Shown: positions 1 to 8,020, numbered from the stretch's first letter. The stretch: 23,873 nucleotides of DNA from JANXSD01 sp043758125 (GCA_043758125.1 JAYVOC010000133.1:1-23873); one strand, 5' to 3'. Program-made: numbers and translations. The notes: generated by a model not told the origin, from the letters alone.

Positions 1-153
1 GATATTTTAAGAAAACTGGAACTACTAAATCGTTCTGGAAAAAGTGAGGTTGTCGTTTTATGGCACTATGAAGAAGACGATGAAGATATGATGGAAGCTG
101 GTCAGGATTACGATGCACTGGTTGACCTACCCTTTCAATTGATACAAATTTAG
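1..153 (+). CDS. SiaC-like regulatory phosphoprotein (DUF1987), 3' fragment
   Basis: The left edge is open in frame 1 for 50 codons, ending in TAG at 151-153. The visible tail contains HYEEDDEDMMEAGQDY followed by a hydrophobic end (DLPFQLIQI). This matches the C-terminus of Bacteroidota DUF1987 proteins, where an acidic EEDDEDM..AGEDY segment precedes a final beta strand. The family founder, SiaC of Pseudomonas, is a small STAS-like protein controlled by Ser/Thr phosphorylation through partner kinase SiaB and phosphatase SiaA, and acts on a diguanylate cyclase. In this window only the C-terminal third can be seen, so the phosphorylation site and any partner genes lie to the left. The gene ends 3 bp from the convergent ABC transporter gene. 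Family assignment is fairly secure; the signalling output in this organism is unknown. Confidence 0.75.
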   Translation, partial: DILRKLELLNRSGKSEVVVLWHYEEDDEDMMEAGQDYDALVDLPFQLIQI

Positions 154-156
154 ATT

Positions 157-3100
157 TTATTTTTCTAGAAGCTTTCTTAAAATATCTAAATACAAAGCGA
201 AATACAGTGTGATGGTCATCAACCAAATAATAATTACGTTGTACCATATAGTATCCAATGACATTCCTAAAAATGTTTTTTTGTAAGAATAATAAGGAGC
301 CGAAAAAAAACTGTTTTCAAGTGAATTTATAAATACAGGTTTGAATCTTCTAATCACTTTATTATCAATTTTCATTACTTGACTTTTAACTTCATTTGTA
401 TTCAATACAAAGTCTTCCAGTTTAGCATTGCTGAATTCATGCTTGAAATGAAGATAATTTTCAGTGGAACCAAGTTTCTTGATCAACATTGCAGTGATCT
501 GATCTTTTGAACTTCCAGCAACAGTATACTCACGCGTAAAATATTGTTTAATCGTATCGATATTTGCATTCATTAATTCGTTGAAATGCTGAAAGTTGTT
601 CAGAGATCCGATTTTATTTTCATTTGTTAATTTAATTTCTGGATACTCCTTTTGAAAACTCCCAAATTCATTCTTTAAAAAATAATTGGAAGAAGTTATT
701 GCATCGTTTGTATTATTTCCATTTGCAAGTATTTCTGACACTTTGGAAACTTCATTTTCAATTATTGGAAGCCAAAAGTTTTTACGATAGTTAGCATTAT
801 TTAATTTTTTATCGACATCAAAATAAGCTGCTTCATAAGGATTATTTTTAAACTCATTAACGGCAAGTCCTTCATAAGCCCATCGCGTTGCCATTACATT
901 TCCAATCAAAGGAGCACCTGATTGATTACTAACGAGTGGATTTAAATCGTCAAACTTTACCATTACACCACTCAACATTATTTGCGGAATAATCAAGAAT
1001 GGAATCAGAATGTAAACAGCAACCCTTGTTTTCATACCAGAGGAAATATTCAATCCTAATAAATTACCAAAACACGAGACTGAAAATAAGACTAGAAAAT
1101 AGGGCCATTGCGATCCATTGAAATCTAATATCATATTTCCAATTACGATGTATAGAAATGTTTGCGATGCTGAGACAATAAATAAAAATATAATTTTAGA
1201 AAGCAAATAACTATTCCTACTTAATTGTAAAAATGATTCTCGCTTTAATATTTTCTTGTCTTGTATTATTTCTTCTGCACTTGTTATTAATCCTAAAAAC
1301 AAAACTACAATAGTACTGATGAAAATATAAACCGGAATGTTAGGATTAGTACCAAACAAATAATCTTTCCCTTCATCATGCGTACGTAATGCAACAGCTA
1401 AAATAAGGGCAAGTATTGGCCCTTCAAATAATGTTATAGCCACATATTGAAGATTGTTGATCTTTGAAAAGAAATTCCTTTTGAAATAAACTAGAAACTG
1501 AACCATTGGCTTTGATACCGACACCGTTAAACGACTTCCCGTAGGTGGAATATTTTGTTCCTTAGTTTTATTCTTAGATACAAAATTTGCATTATAAAGT
1601 TTATACCATTCTTCAGAATGAATTTTTCGATGCGAGGTAGTCTTACCAAATTCATCAACTGTTTTCGATTCAACGATTCTAAATATTTCTTCTGGATTTA
1701 TATTTCCACATTCCGGACATTCACTATACTCGAAATCCACAAAACTCATTTGATTTCTAAAGTAACTTAGTGAATCAACTGGATTGCCGAAATAAACTGG
1801 ATAACCACCAATATCAAGCAAAAGTAAATGATCGAAAAGTTTAAAAATTTGTGAGGAAGGTTGATGGATGACAACAAAAATCAATTTCCCCGATAAGGTT
1901 AATTGTTTCAATAAATCCATCACATTCTCTGCATCATTTGATGATAATCCTGAAGTAGGTTCATCAACAAAAAGAATATCTGGCTCTCGTATTAATTCAA
2001 GCGCAATGTTTAATCTTTTTCTTTGGCCACCACTAATATATTTGTTGAGCGGATCACCAACTAAAAGATCCTTCGACTCAAAAAGCATTAAGGAATGTAA
2101 ACAACGATTTACCTTTTCAGTAATTTCTTCATCAGATAAATTTCCAAAAAATAGCTTAGAACTATAAAAGAGATTTTGAAAAACAGTTAACTCTTCAATT
2201 AATAAATCATCTTGAGGAATGTTTCCAATTAATCCAGGCAATTTTTTACTGTTGCTATATAACTCTTCTCCATTGATTAATATTTTACCTTTTGAAGGTT
2301 TAACACTTCCATTTAAAAGATTGAGCAGCGTAGTTTTTCCTGCGCCACTATTTCCCATTATGCCAACAAGATTTTTTGATGAAGTAGAAAAATTCAAATC
2401 ATATAACCCTATTTTCTTTTTCTTAAAAGTAAAACCTAGATCTACGACCTCAAAATTAATTTCTTGCGAGTTAGAATTGCCATTGAAATTATGAATGATA
2501 TTGTTATAATAAATTGGAGATAATTTTGGTCCGCGAATTACCGACCCAGGCTCAAACACATGAACAGAATTTGGAATTATTTCTCTTCCATCAAGGGCAA
2601 TAGAATCAGTTCCTGAATAATTAAATACAATTAGAAATGGATCTTGAAATGTTAGAAAAACTAATCTCCCCGAAAGAGTATCACGTTCCACATGACGACA
2701 ATGACTAGTTAGCGTAGGCTGATTGTCGATTACAAGAAAATGATCACCATGAATATCGCGAACACCATCTAAACCTTTCACCAAGAGTAAACAGTTTTCT
2801 CGATCAACCGTACTTAATCCAAATGTATCAGAAACAGTATTTAGGAATTCTATATGTTGATCAACAACAGATTCGATGGCAGTATTAACAAATTCAAATA
2901 ATCGAATCAGTACAATGATCTTTTGCTTTTGCTCAAGCTCTTTGTTGATGTCATTACAAATTCTTAAAACTTTAACAGAGTTTACAGAAGTTCTTTTTTT
3001 CTCTCTTCCTTCAATGGAACTCCCTTTCAGTTTACTTAAAAATTCATCGTAAATAAGAAGATAGTTATTAATGAAATTACTAGGTAATTGTCGCCTTAAA

Positions 3101-3198
3101 AAACGTTCAACAATTTCGCGACCTTTAACACCAACTTCATCAGTATTTGCAACTATCGCAAATAATTGCATCAATGCCCTTAGTATTTTATCACTCAT
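157..3198 (-). CDS. ABCG-type ABC transporter with N-terminal TerB-like region (1013 aa)
   Basis: A half-transporter carrying ATPase and membrane domain on one chain in ABCG order (ATPase first). Residues ~1-140 are helical with acidic patches and resemble the TerB-like fold. Residues ~150-240 are beta-rich and may be an FHA-like or other binding domain. The ATPase follows: Walker A GNSGAGKTT (282-290), signature SGGQRKR (389-395), Walker B ILFVDEP (408-414), H-loop His445. A CPECGN pair (Cys494/Cys497) lies just after it. Predicted membrane helices are near 584-603, 623-641, 665-691, 698-717, 726-746 and 983-1005, leaving a ~230-residue loop between helices 5 and 6, probably outside the cytoplasm. 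The start is ATG at 3198; 64 bp separate it from the upstream lipoprotein gene, so the two may be co-transcribed. The transported substrate is unknown; the eukaryotic ABCG resemblance suggests a lipid or hydrophobic compound, but that is inference. Confidence 0.88.
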   Translation of the reverse strand: MSDKILRALMQLFAIVANTDEVGVKGREIVERFLRRQLPSNFINNYLLIYDEFLSKLKGSSIEGREKKRTSVNSVKVLRICNDINKELEQKQKIIVLIRLFEFVNTAIESVVDQHIEFLNTVSDTFGLSTVDRENCLLLVKGLDGVRDIHGDHFLVIDNQPTLTSHCRHVERDTLSGRLVFLTFQDPFLIVFNYSGTDSIALDGREIIPNSVHVFEPGSVIRGPKLSPIYYNNIIHNFNGNSNSQEINFEVVDLGFTFKKKKIGLYDLNFSTSSKNLVGIMGNSGAGKTTLLNLLNGSVKPSKGKILINGEELYSNSKKLPGLIGNIPQDDLLIEELTVFQNLFYSSKLFFGNLSDEEITEKVNRCLHSLMLFESKDLLVGDPLNKYISGGQRKRLNIALELIREPDILFVDEPTSGLSSNDAENVMDLLKQLTLSGKLIFVVIHQPSSQIFKLFDHLLLLDIGGYPVYFGNPVDSLSYFRNQMSFVDFEYSECPECGNINPEEIFRIVESKTVDEFGKTTSHRKIHSEEWYKLYNANFVSKNKTKEQNIPPTGSRLTVSVSKPMVQFLVYFKRNFFSKINNLQYVAITLFEGPILALILAVALRTHDEGKDYLFGTNPNIPVYIFISTIVVLFLGLITSAEEIIQDKKILKRESFLQLSRNSYLLSKIIFLFIVSASQTFLYIVIGNMILDFNGSQWPYFLVLFSVSCFGNLLGLNISSGMKTRVAVYILIPFLIIPQIMLSGVMVKFDDLNPLVSNQSGAPLIGNVMATRWAYEGLAVNEFKNNPYEAAYFDVDKKLNNANYRKNFWLPIIENEVSKVSEILANGNNTNDAITSSNYFLKNEFGSFQKEYPEIKLTNENKIGSLNNFQHFNELMNANIDTIKQYFTREYTVAGSSKDQITAMLIKKLGSTENYLHFKHEFSNAKLEDFVLNTNEVKSQVMKIDNKVIRRFKPVFINSLENSFFSAPYYSYKKTFLGMSLDTIWYNVIIIWLMTITLYFALYLDILRKLLEK

Positions 3199-3262
3199 GT
3201 TGAATGCAATATAAAATTCGGGTACACATACAATTACTTCAATAAAAAAAGTTGAAAAAAAA

Positions 3263-4135
3263 CTACTTGATCAGATTACCTCGAAGTTTATCAATCATTA
3301 CAACAGCCTTTTCGATTTTTTCAGGTGTTAAATCATTTGCTGAAGAAATAATTCCTTCGTAACCTTTTTTATATTCTTTCATGCTAGCAAGTAATGCTTT
3401 AGAATCTTTATCTGTGTATTCTTCATAAAGACTAATAAGATGAAAAATACCACCATTTTCATTGTAAACTTTTTCGAATAGCTTAGCATTTTCAGGTGTC
3501 TTCGGCATATCCTTAATGAGATTTAAACTTAAATAATTAACTTCAATTATTGCACCTGCCATAACATTACTTGCAACTAAGTAACGATCATTCTTTTTAA
3601 GATACGCATCTGTTTGATTAAAAATATTATCAACGATTGCAACTAACGAATCATGATTATCAGCATTTGATTTATACCGATCAGCAAATTCATTAAATAC
3701 ATTTTCAATATTTAAATCTTTAGCGATTCCTTGAACTGCATTAAAATAAGCTACCGTTTCTTGATTTTGATTGTAGAAATTAATGTATGATAAATCAACA
3801 CCTAATATTCCAAAATTGATTTCCTTTTTAAAGGAGACCAAATACTTTTCGCTGTTGGTAGAAGGATTTAATAGTTCGCTTTTAAAGGGCGCTTTGTAAA
3901 CGAATAAGTCATTAACAACTTCAAAAGGTGAAGGAAGATTTATTACAGCAGTTGAGAATTTAAAATCAATCAACTGTTTTTTATCAGCACTTAAAGAATC
4001 TATTCTTGATGAATCAGATAAAGAAGTTGTATTAGCTTCCGTTGCATGATCCTTAGTGGGATTAGAACAAGAAGTATATAAAATCATACTTAGAGAACAT
4101 AAAACAGCAATGTAATTAGATTTTACCTTTTTCAT
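3263..4135 (-). CDS. uncharacterised Bacteroidota lipoprotein (290 aa)
   Basis: The protein opens with MKK, a hydrophobic stretch and a lipobox LYTSC with Cys at residue 23, so it should be a lipid-anchored envelope protein. A short Ser/Thr/Asp-rich linker follows, then about 240 mainly helical residues with a conserved-looking core (PSPFEVVNDL, GILGVDLSYINFY, TDAYLKKNDRYLVASNVMAGAIIEVNYL). This resembles an uncharacterised lipoprotein family common in Bacteroidota; I know no function for it. An ATG/alternative start 14 codons upstream (4177) keeps the frame open, but a promoter at 4152-4182 would place the transcription start downstream of that codon, and MKK gives the better signal peptide, so I chose ATG at 4135. 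It lies 64 bp upstream of the ABC transporter gene, which makes a shared transcript and a related envelope role possible but unproven. Confidence 0.8.
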   Translation of the reverse strand: MKKVKSNYIAVLCSLSMILYTSCSNPTKDHATEANTTSLSDSSRIDSLSADKKQLIDFKFSTAVINLPSPFEVVNDLFVYKAPFKSELLNPSTNSEKYLVSFKKEINFGILGVDLSYINFYNQNQETVAYFNAVQGIAKDLNIENVFNEFADRYKSNADNHDSLVAIVDNIFNQTDAYLKKNDRYLVASNVMAGAIIEVNYLSLNLIKDMPKTPENAKLFEKVYNENGGIFHLISLYEEYTDKDSKALLASMKEYKKGYEGIISSANDLTPEKIEKAVVMIDKLRGNLIK

Positions 4136-4151
4136 AAAATAGTAGTTTCGA

Positions 4152-4182
4152 CAAAAATATACATAAAACATATTCAAGCAAA
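4152..4182 (-). promoter_or_regulatory. Bacteroidota-type promoter for the lipoprotein gene
   Basis: Read on the minus strand, TTTG (4182-4179), 19 bases, then TATTTTTG (4159-4152) matches the Bacteroidota sigma-ABfr pattern TTTG / TAnnTTTG with a standard spacing. The expected transcription start is near 4145, about 10 bases before ATG 4135. This supports the shorter lipoprotein reading frame. The site is inferred from pattern only. Confidence 0.6.
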
Positions 4183-4330
4183 AATCTAAGAAAAATGGTT
4201 TTTATACTACCTAAATTCGGAGAGTTCAGGAATTTAAGAAAACTTGCATTTCCAACTTTAAAAACACAAAATACTGGCTCCCAAATATTTGAACTTAATT
4301 ACTCAAAAGTTTCCTTTGAAAGCTCAAAAT

Positions 4331-6499
4331 CTATTTTAGCAGTTTTCTATAATTATCAAGCTCTGAATTATACATATTTTCGGAAATACTCGCTGAGTTT
4401 TTGAAGTAGAAAACGCCACCGTAGCCGTAAACAATTTTGAGGTATGTAGCTTTTACATCTTTTGAATTTACGATAGTTCTCAAAATATTTCTATTAGGTT
4501 CTGAAATAGTTTCTTCCTTGATGCCTTCTGGGATAAAATCTTTATCGAAATCAAAGCGATATGCACTCACATCATTAGCACTTTTCTTAGGTGTTGTTGA
4601 TGTCTTTCCTAAAGCTAATTTTTGTGCTTCTATATCTGCTAATCGTTTCTTTTCAGCTTCAGCCTGTGCAAGTTTTTGTGCTTCTACTGCATCTTTTGCA
4701 GCTTGAATTTTCTTTTCTTGTTCTAGGCGATCTTTCTCTGCTTTGTCGGATTTATCTTTTTCGAGCTTGGCTAATTGCTCTTGTTTATTTTTTTCATTTG
4801 CTGCGGTTAATGAATCACGCGTTGCTTTCGCTTTTATTGTAGCAAGCGAATCAGCAACAACTTTCTCTCTCGCATTTTTCGCAGCTTCTGCTAATCGAGC
4901 TTGTTCCTTTGCACTGTTAGCGGCATCAATTGCAGCTTTATCAGCAGCCACTTTTGCAATTGCATCTAACCGTGCTTTTTCATTTGCAGCAGCTAATGCA
5001 TCAGCCTTTGATTTCGCATCCGCTTTTGCTAAACTGTCTTGCGCAGCTTTTTGTGATGCTACTTTTGCAAGATCTGCTACTCTTTGTTTTTCTGTTGCAG
5101 TTGCTGTTGAATCAGCGATAAATTTATTTCTTGTAGCAAGTGCTAAATTATCTAATCTTACTTTTTCTTTCAAGGCAGCAAGTGCATCCGCTTTAGCTTT
5201 TGCATCCGCTTTCGCAAGATTTTCTAGTTTGGCTTTTTCTTCAGCCGCTTTTGCTAGATTCTCTTGTTTGGTTTTTTCATTTGCAGTAGCTGTTGAGTCA
5301 GCAATAAATTTATTTCTTTCAGCTAAAGCTAGATCCGCCAAACGTTGTTTTTCTTTTGATGCAGCTACTTCATCAAGTCGTGCTTTCTCTTTTGCTTCAG
5401 CATCTAAACGATCTTTTTCTTTTGCAGCAGCAAGCGAATCTGATTTTGCTTTTGATTCTACTTTTGCTAAACTATCTGCTTTCGCTTTTTGATCAGCAGC
5501 GAGTGCTAATTGATCCAACCTTGCTTTTTCTTTAGCTGAGGCTAACGAATCTGCGTTAGCTTTATCACGCACTTGTTTCGCAAGATCTGCTAATCGCGAT
5601 TGCTCACGAATTGTTGCAAGAGAATCTTGTTTCGCTTTTTCCAAAGCAAGTGCTTCTAATTGTTGTTTTTGTTTTACTGATGCTAAAGAATCTTGGCGTT
5701 GCTTATCTAAAATTCGAGCGATACTATCATCACTAGCTTTTTGTTTTGCAAGCATTGCAGTTTTTTCTGCTAACATTTTTTTATCGGCAGCAGCAATAGA
5801 ATCCAAACGAGCTTTATCGATTGCAGCTTGTTGAATTCCAAATTGACGACCTTGTTCTTTTGCTTGAGCGATAGAATCTTGTTTTGCCTTTTCAGCAACA
5901 GCTAATTCTTGTTGTTCGGCTAAACTTTTTGCTCTTGCAGCGGCTAATGAATCCTGTTTTGCTTTATCAGCTAATGCTTTTTTAGCAGCCTCTTGCTTCA
6001 CAACTTCAGCAGCCATTTTTTGCTTTACATTTTCTAATTCCGACTTACGTGTTTTTGTATATTCAATATCGTAATCAAAATCAGCATAAGCTTCTTGATA
6101 GGCTAATTTAGCAACGGGTTTATCTGTTCCTTCAGGTTGAGTAGTACCATCAGGAATTTTAAACAAATCAGTTTTAAATTTATAACTGAAGATTTGCGTT
6201 TGCTCTCCATCAGGAACTTTTGTGTCAATAGAAACAGCCTTTGTGATGCAACCTGTTTTTGAAAAAATGATTGTGTAATTTTGCCCTAGGTCTAGATTGA
6301 TGATAAATTTACCACCGTTAGAGCTTAAAACATTATCTACATTTTCTGATCCTTTTAACACTTTAATATCGGCGCCTTCTAAACCTTTTCCATCTTGCAA
6401 AACATTACCATTTATTTCAAGAAACCCTACTTTTTGAGCTACTGATGAACCTAGATTTATAAAAATTAAACTAAATGTTAATAGAATTATAAAACGCAT
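4331..6499 (-). CDS. exported long coiled-coil protein with carboxypeptidase-regulatory-like domain (722 aa)
   Basis: Starting at ATG 6499, the protein has a clear signal peptide (MRFIILLTFSLIF..., likely cut after SSVAQ). Residues ~26-105 look like a carboxypeptidase regulatory-like beta sandwich (INGNVLQDGKGLEGADIKV, GGKFIINLDLG, GY-like KTGCITKAV). From ~149 to ~632 the chain is almost only Ala, Lys, Glu, Asp, Gln, Ser, Leu and Arg, built from degenerate units of 22-25 residues beginning KAKQDSLA or similar, as expected of a long charged helix or coiled coil. A compact tail of about 90 residues (YRFDFDKDFIPEG, ILRTIVNSKDV, YGYGGVFYFKN) ends it. A TTG codon six codons upstream (6517) is in frame, but ATG 6499 gives a normal signal sequence. 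Its location is the envelope or cell surface. I do not recognise a named gene; a spacer or tether, TolA-like in composition only, is a guess. Confidence 0.82.
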   Translation of the reverse strand: MRFIILLTFSLIFINLGSSVAQKVGFLEINGNVLQDGKGLEGADIKVLKGSENVDNVLSSNGGKFIINLDLGQNYTIIFSKTGCITKAVSIDTKVPDGEQTQIFSYKFKTDLFKIPDGTTQPEGTDKPVAKLAYQEAYADFDYDIEYTKTRKSELENVKQKMAAEVVKQEAAKKALADKAKQDSLAAARAKSLAEQQELAVAEKAKQDSIAQAKEQGRQFGIQQAAIDKARLDSIAAADKKMLAEKTAMLAKQKASDDSIARILDKQRQDSLASVKQKQQLEALALEKAKQDSLATIREQSRLADLAKQVRDKANADSLASAKEKARLDQLALAADQKAKADSLAKVESKAKSDSLAAAKEKDRLDAEAKEKARLDEVAASKEKQRLADLALAERNKFIADSTATANEKTKQENLAKAAEEKAKLENLAKADAKAKADALAALKEKVRLDNLALATRNKFIADSTATATEKQRVADLAKVASQKAAQDSLAKADAKSKADALAAANEKARLDAIAKVAADKAAIDAANSAKEQARLAEAAKNAREKVVADSLATIKAKATRDSLTAANEKNKQEQLAKLEKDKSDKAEKDRLEQEKKIQAAKDAVEAQKLAQAEAEKKRLADIEAQKLALGKTSTTPKKSANDVSAYRFDFDKDFIPEGIKEETISEPNRNILRTIVNSKDVKATYLKIVYGYGGVFYFKNSASISENMYNSELDNYRKLLK
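4943..5314 (-). repeat. two tandem 186-bp units inside the coiled-coil gene
   Basis: Two adjacent 62-codon units, each starting NKFIADSTATA, begin at 5314 and 5128, exactly 186 bp apart. By eye about 39 of 62 residues agree, including a shared LAKADAK and KADALAA core. They sit inside a larger array of shorter DSLA-type units and preserve the frame. Confidence 0.8.
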
Positions 6500-6552
6500 G
6501 TTGATAGATATGTTCAAGATAATTTAAATTTTAAGAGGTAATAACTTTTGTT

Positions 6553-6570
6553 AAACGAAGGAATTCGTTT
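6553..6570 (-). terminator. hairpin just after the HMG-CoA lyase stop, possible weak terminator
   Basis: A perfect 7-bp inverted repeat (AAACGAA / TTCGTTT) with a 4-base loop starts at the last base of the HMG-CoA lyase stop codon. On the minus strand the second arm ends in TTT but no long T tract follows and the stem has only two G-C pairs. It could be a weak terminator, an RNA-stability element, or chance. Confidence 0.35.
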
Positions 6571-7439
6571 CATGTTGCAAGTGGCTCACTGAATACTAAA
6601 CTGGCTTTTGATAATGCTATGTTGAAGTACTCCAAATTAACATTGGAACTTATATCCTTATCGTAGAGGAAACTCATTAAATTTTCTGTTGCCAAATTTC
6701 CAATAAGCTCATCTTCAGCCATCGGACAACCTCCAAATCCCTTCATAGCCGCATCAAAGTTACGGCAACCAGCAATATAACTTGCTGCTACTTTATCATA
6801 CCAATTATCACTTTTACTATGAAGATGTGCACCAAAATTTATTTCAGGAAACGCAGGAATCACCGCATTGAACATATAACTTATATCCTTTGGTTTTGCT
6901 AAACCAACAGTATCCGCTAAGGCTATAGATTTGATTCCCATCGAAGCTATTTTTTCAACCCACTTTATAGCAATCTCATCATTCCATTCATCTCCGTAAG
7001 GATTACCAAATGCCATACTGATGTAGATGAGCAATTCCTTATTGTTTTTCAAACATAGTGATTGTAATTTTTCAACAGTGGCTAACGATTGCGCTATACT
7101 ACTATTCGTATTTCGATGTTGAAATGTTTCGGAAATTGAAAATGGAAATCCTAGATAGTTTATTTCACTAAAATTGATAGCATCTTCTCCACCTCTCAAA
7201 TTTGCAATTATTGCAAGTAATTTTGTTGATGTAGAAGATAAATCTAATAACGATAAAACTTCGGCAGTATCACGTAATTGTGGGATAGTTTTTGGCGAAA
7301 CAAAACTTCCGAAATCTAAAATATCAAAACCAACTTTTAATAGTGTATTCAAATAATCCGCCTTCGTTGCTGTAGGAATAAACCACGACAATCCTTGCAT
7401 CGCATCACGAGGGCACTCTGTAATTTTTACTTTTTCCAT
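6570..7439 (-). CDS. hydroxymethylglutaryl-CoA lyase (289 aa)
   Basis: Cleaves 3-hydroxy-3-methylglutaryl-CoA to acetyl-CoA and acetoacetate, the last step of leucine breakdown. The chain is a single TIM barrel of usual length. Visible family marks are ECPRDAMQG (catalytic Arg11-Asp12), ALADTVG (176-177 region), the metal-binding pair HLH (His205, His207) and the C-terminal GFGGCPMA loop with catalytic Cys238, followed by Asn248. His207 to Cys238 spacing equals that of the human enzyme; the loop between Cys and Asn is one residue longer. Homocitrate synthase and 2-isopropylmalate synthase share the fold but lack the GGCP loop. ATG 7439 follows the DUF4920 gene by 38 bp, so the two are probably co-transcribed. 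No other leucine-degradation genes are in view. The gene is often named mvaB. Confidence 0.92.
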   Translation of the reverse strand: MEKVKITECPRDAMQGLSWFIPTATKADYLNTLLKVGFDILDFGSFVSPKTIPQLRDTAEVLSLLDLSSTSTKLLAIIANLRGGEDAINFSEINYLGFPFSISETFQHRNTNSSIAQSLATVEKLQSLCLKNNKELLIYISMAFGNPYGDEWNDEIAIKWVEKIASMGIKSIALADTVGLAKPKDISYMFNAVIPAFPEINFGAHLHSKSDNWYDKVAASYIAGCRNFDAAMKGFGGCPMAEDELIGNLATENLMSFLYDKDISSNVNLEYFNIALSKASLVFSEPLAT

Positions 7440-7477
7440 GTTTAATATTAATTCAAAACAATACTAACAGTAGATAA

Positions 7478-7987
7478 TTATCTAATCAAAACACCTTTTG
7501 CATCAAAGGCTAATCGAATTTCTGGAGAGGTAATTTTTGCAATTTCAGCTTTGGATTTCCCCTCATCTTCTGCAAAATGTTGTAACGCCTCAACAGAGGT
7601 AGTATCCATATACGCAGTACCCATAAAAATAGCATGCCTTCCGGAAGAATTTTTAGGAATAAAAAATTCTTCATTGAAACTTACATGCAAATTTGAACTA
7701 TCAGCTCGAACAATATCCATCCAACATCCTTTCGCTTGACAAACAGCTGCTATGTTACCTTCCACTTTAACAGAATCAATTTTATTTTTTCCTGATGCAA
7801 CAAGAGCAAGTAAAGAATCCATTGAAATCGCATTCTTTCCATCAATTTTTTCACCATAACTAATGCCTGAATTATTAATTGAATCAGTGTTAACAATTGG
7901 TGCCTGATTTTGAGTGTCTATCTTGGGATTGTTACAAGCATAAACGGCCAACAATAAGATGATGTAAAGTGATAAATATTTTTTCAT
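7478..7987 (-). CDS. DUF4920 domain lipoprotein (169 aa)
   Basis: A lipoprotein signal (MKKYLSLYIILLLAVYAC, Cys18) is followed by a linker and a DUF4920 domain from about residue 43. Family marks are YGEKIDG, the VEGNIAAVCQAKGCWM segment with paired Cys83 and Cys88, EFFIPKNSSGRHAIFMGTA, and HFAEDEGKSKAEI near the end. The two cysteines in CQAKGCW are conserved in the family and could form a disulphide or bind metal, but no biochemical role is known to me. Length is normal for a single-domain member. The gene leads a probable two-gene transcript with HMG-CoA lyase; a possible -7 element lies at 8013-8020. Confidence 0.85.
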   Translation of the reverse strand: MKKYLSLYIILLLAVYACNNPKIDTQNQAPIVNTDSINNSGISYGEKIDGKNAISMDSLLALVASGKNKIDSVKVEGNIAAVCQAKGCWMDIVRADSSNLHVSFNEEFFIPKNSSGRHAIFMGTAYMDTTSVEALQHFAEDEGKSKAEIAKITSPEIRLAFDAKGVLIR

Positions 7988-8012
7988 TTTTTTTCTATAA
8001 TTTTTGAGAAAG

Positions 8013-8020
8013 CAAAGGTA
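8013..8020 (-). promoter_or_regulatory. possible -7 element for the DUF4920 gene
   Basis: On the minus strand TACCTTTG fits TAnnTTTG and lies 25 bases before ATG 7987. No TTTG is found at the expected upstream distance, so this is a weak call. Confidence 0.35.

Noticed and set aside
3225..3262. T-rich tract after the lipoprotein stop as a possible terminator
   Set aside because: The T runs on the minus strand are present, but the only stem (TTCAA/TTGAA) is five AT-rich pairs around a 9-base loop, and the ABC gene begins directly after it.
4195..4404. Plus-strand 69-codon frame between the lipoprotein and coiled-coil genes
   Set aside because: It overlaps the end of the coiled-coil gene on the other strand, has no recognisable protein features and starts next to the minus-strand promoter.
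4743..5492. Long plus-strand open frame (249 codons, Ser/Phe/Ala-rich) opposite the coiled-coil gene
   Set aside because: It is the antisense of a low-complexity Ala/Lys/Asp repeat, which rarely contains codons complementary to stops. Its composition is the mirror of the real gene and shows no domain.
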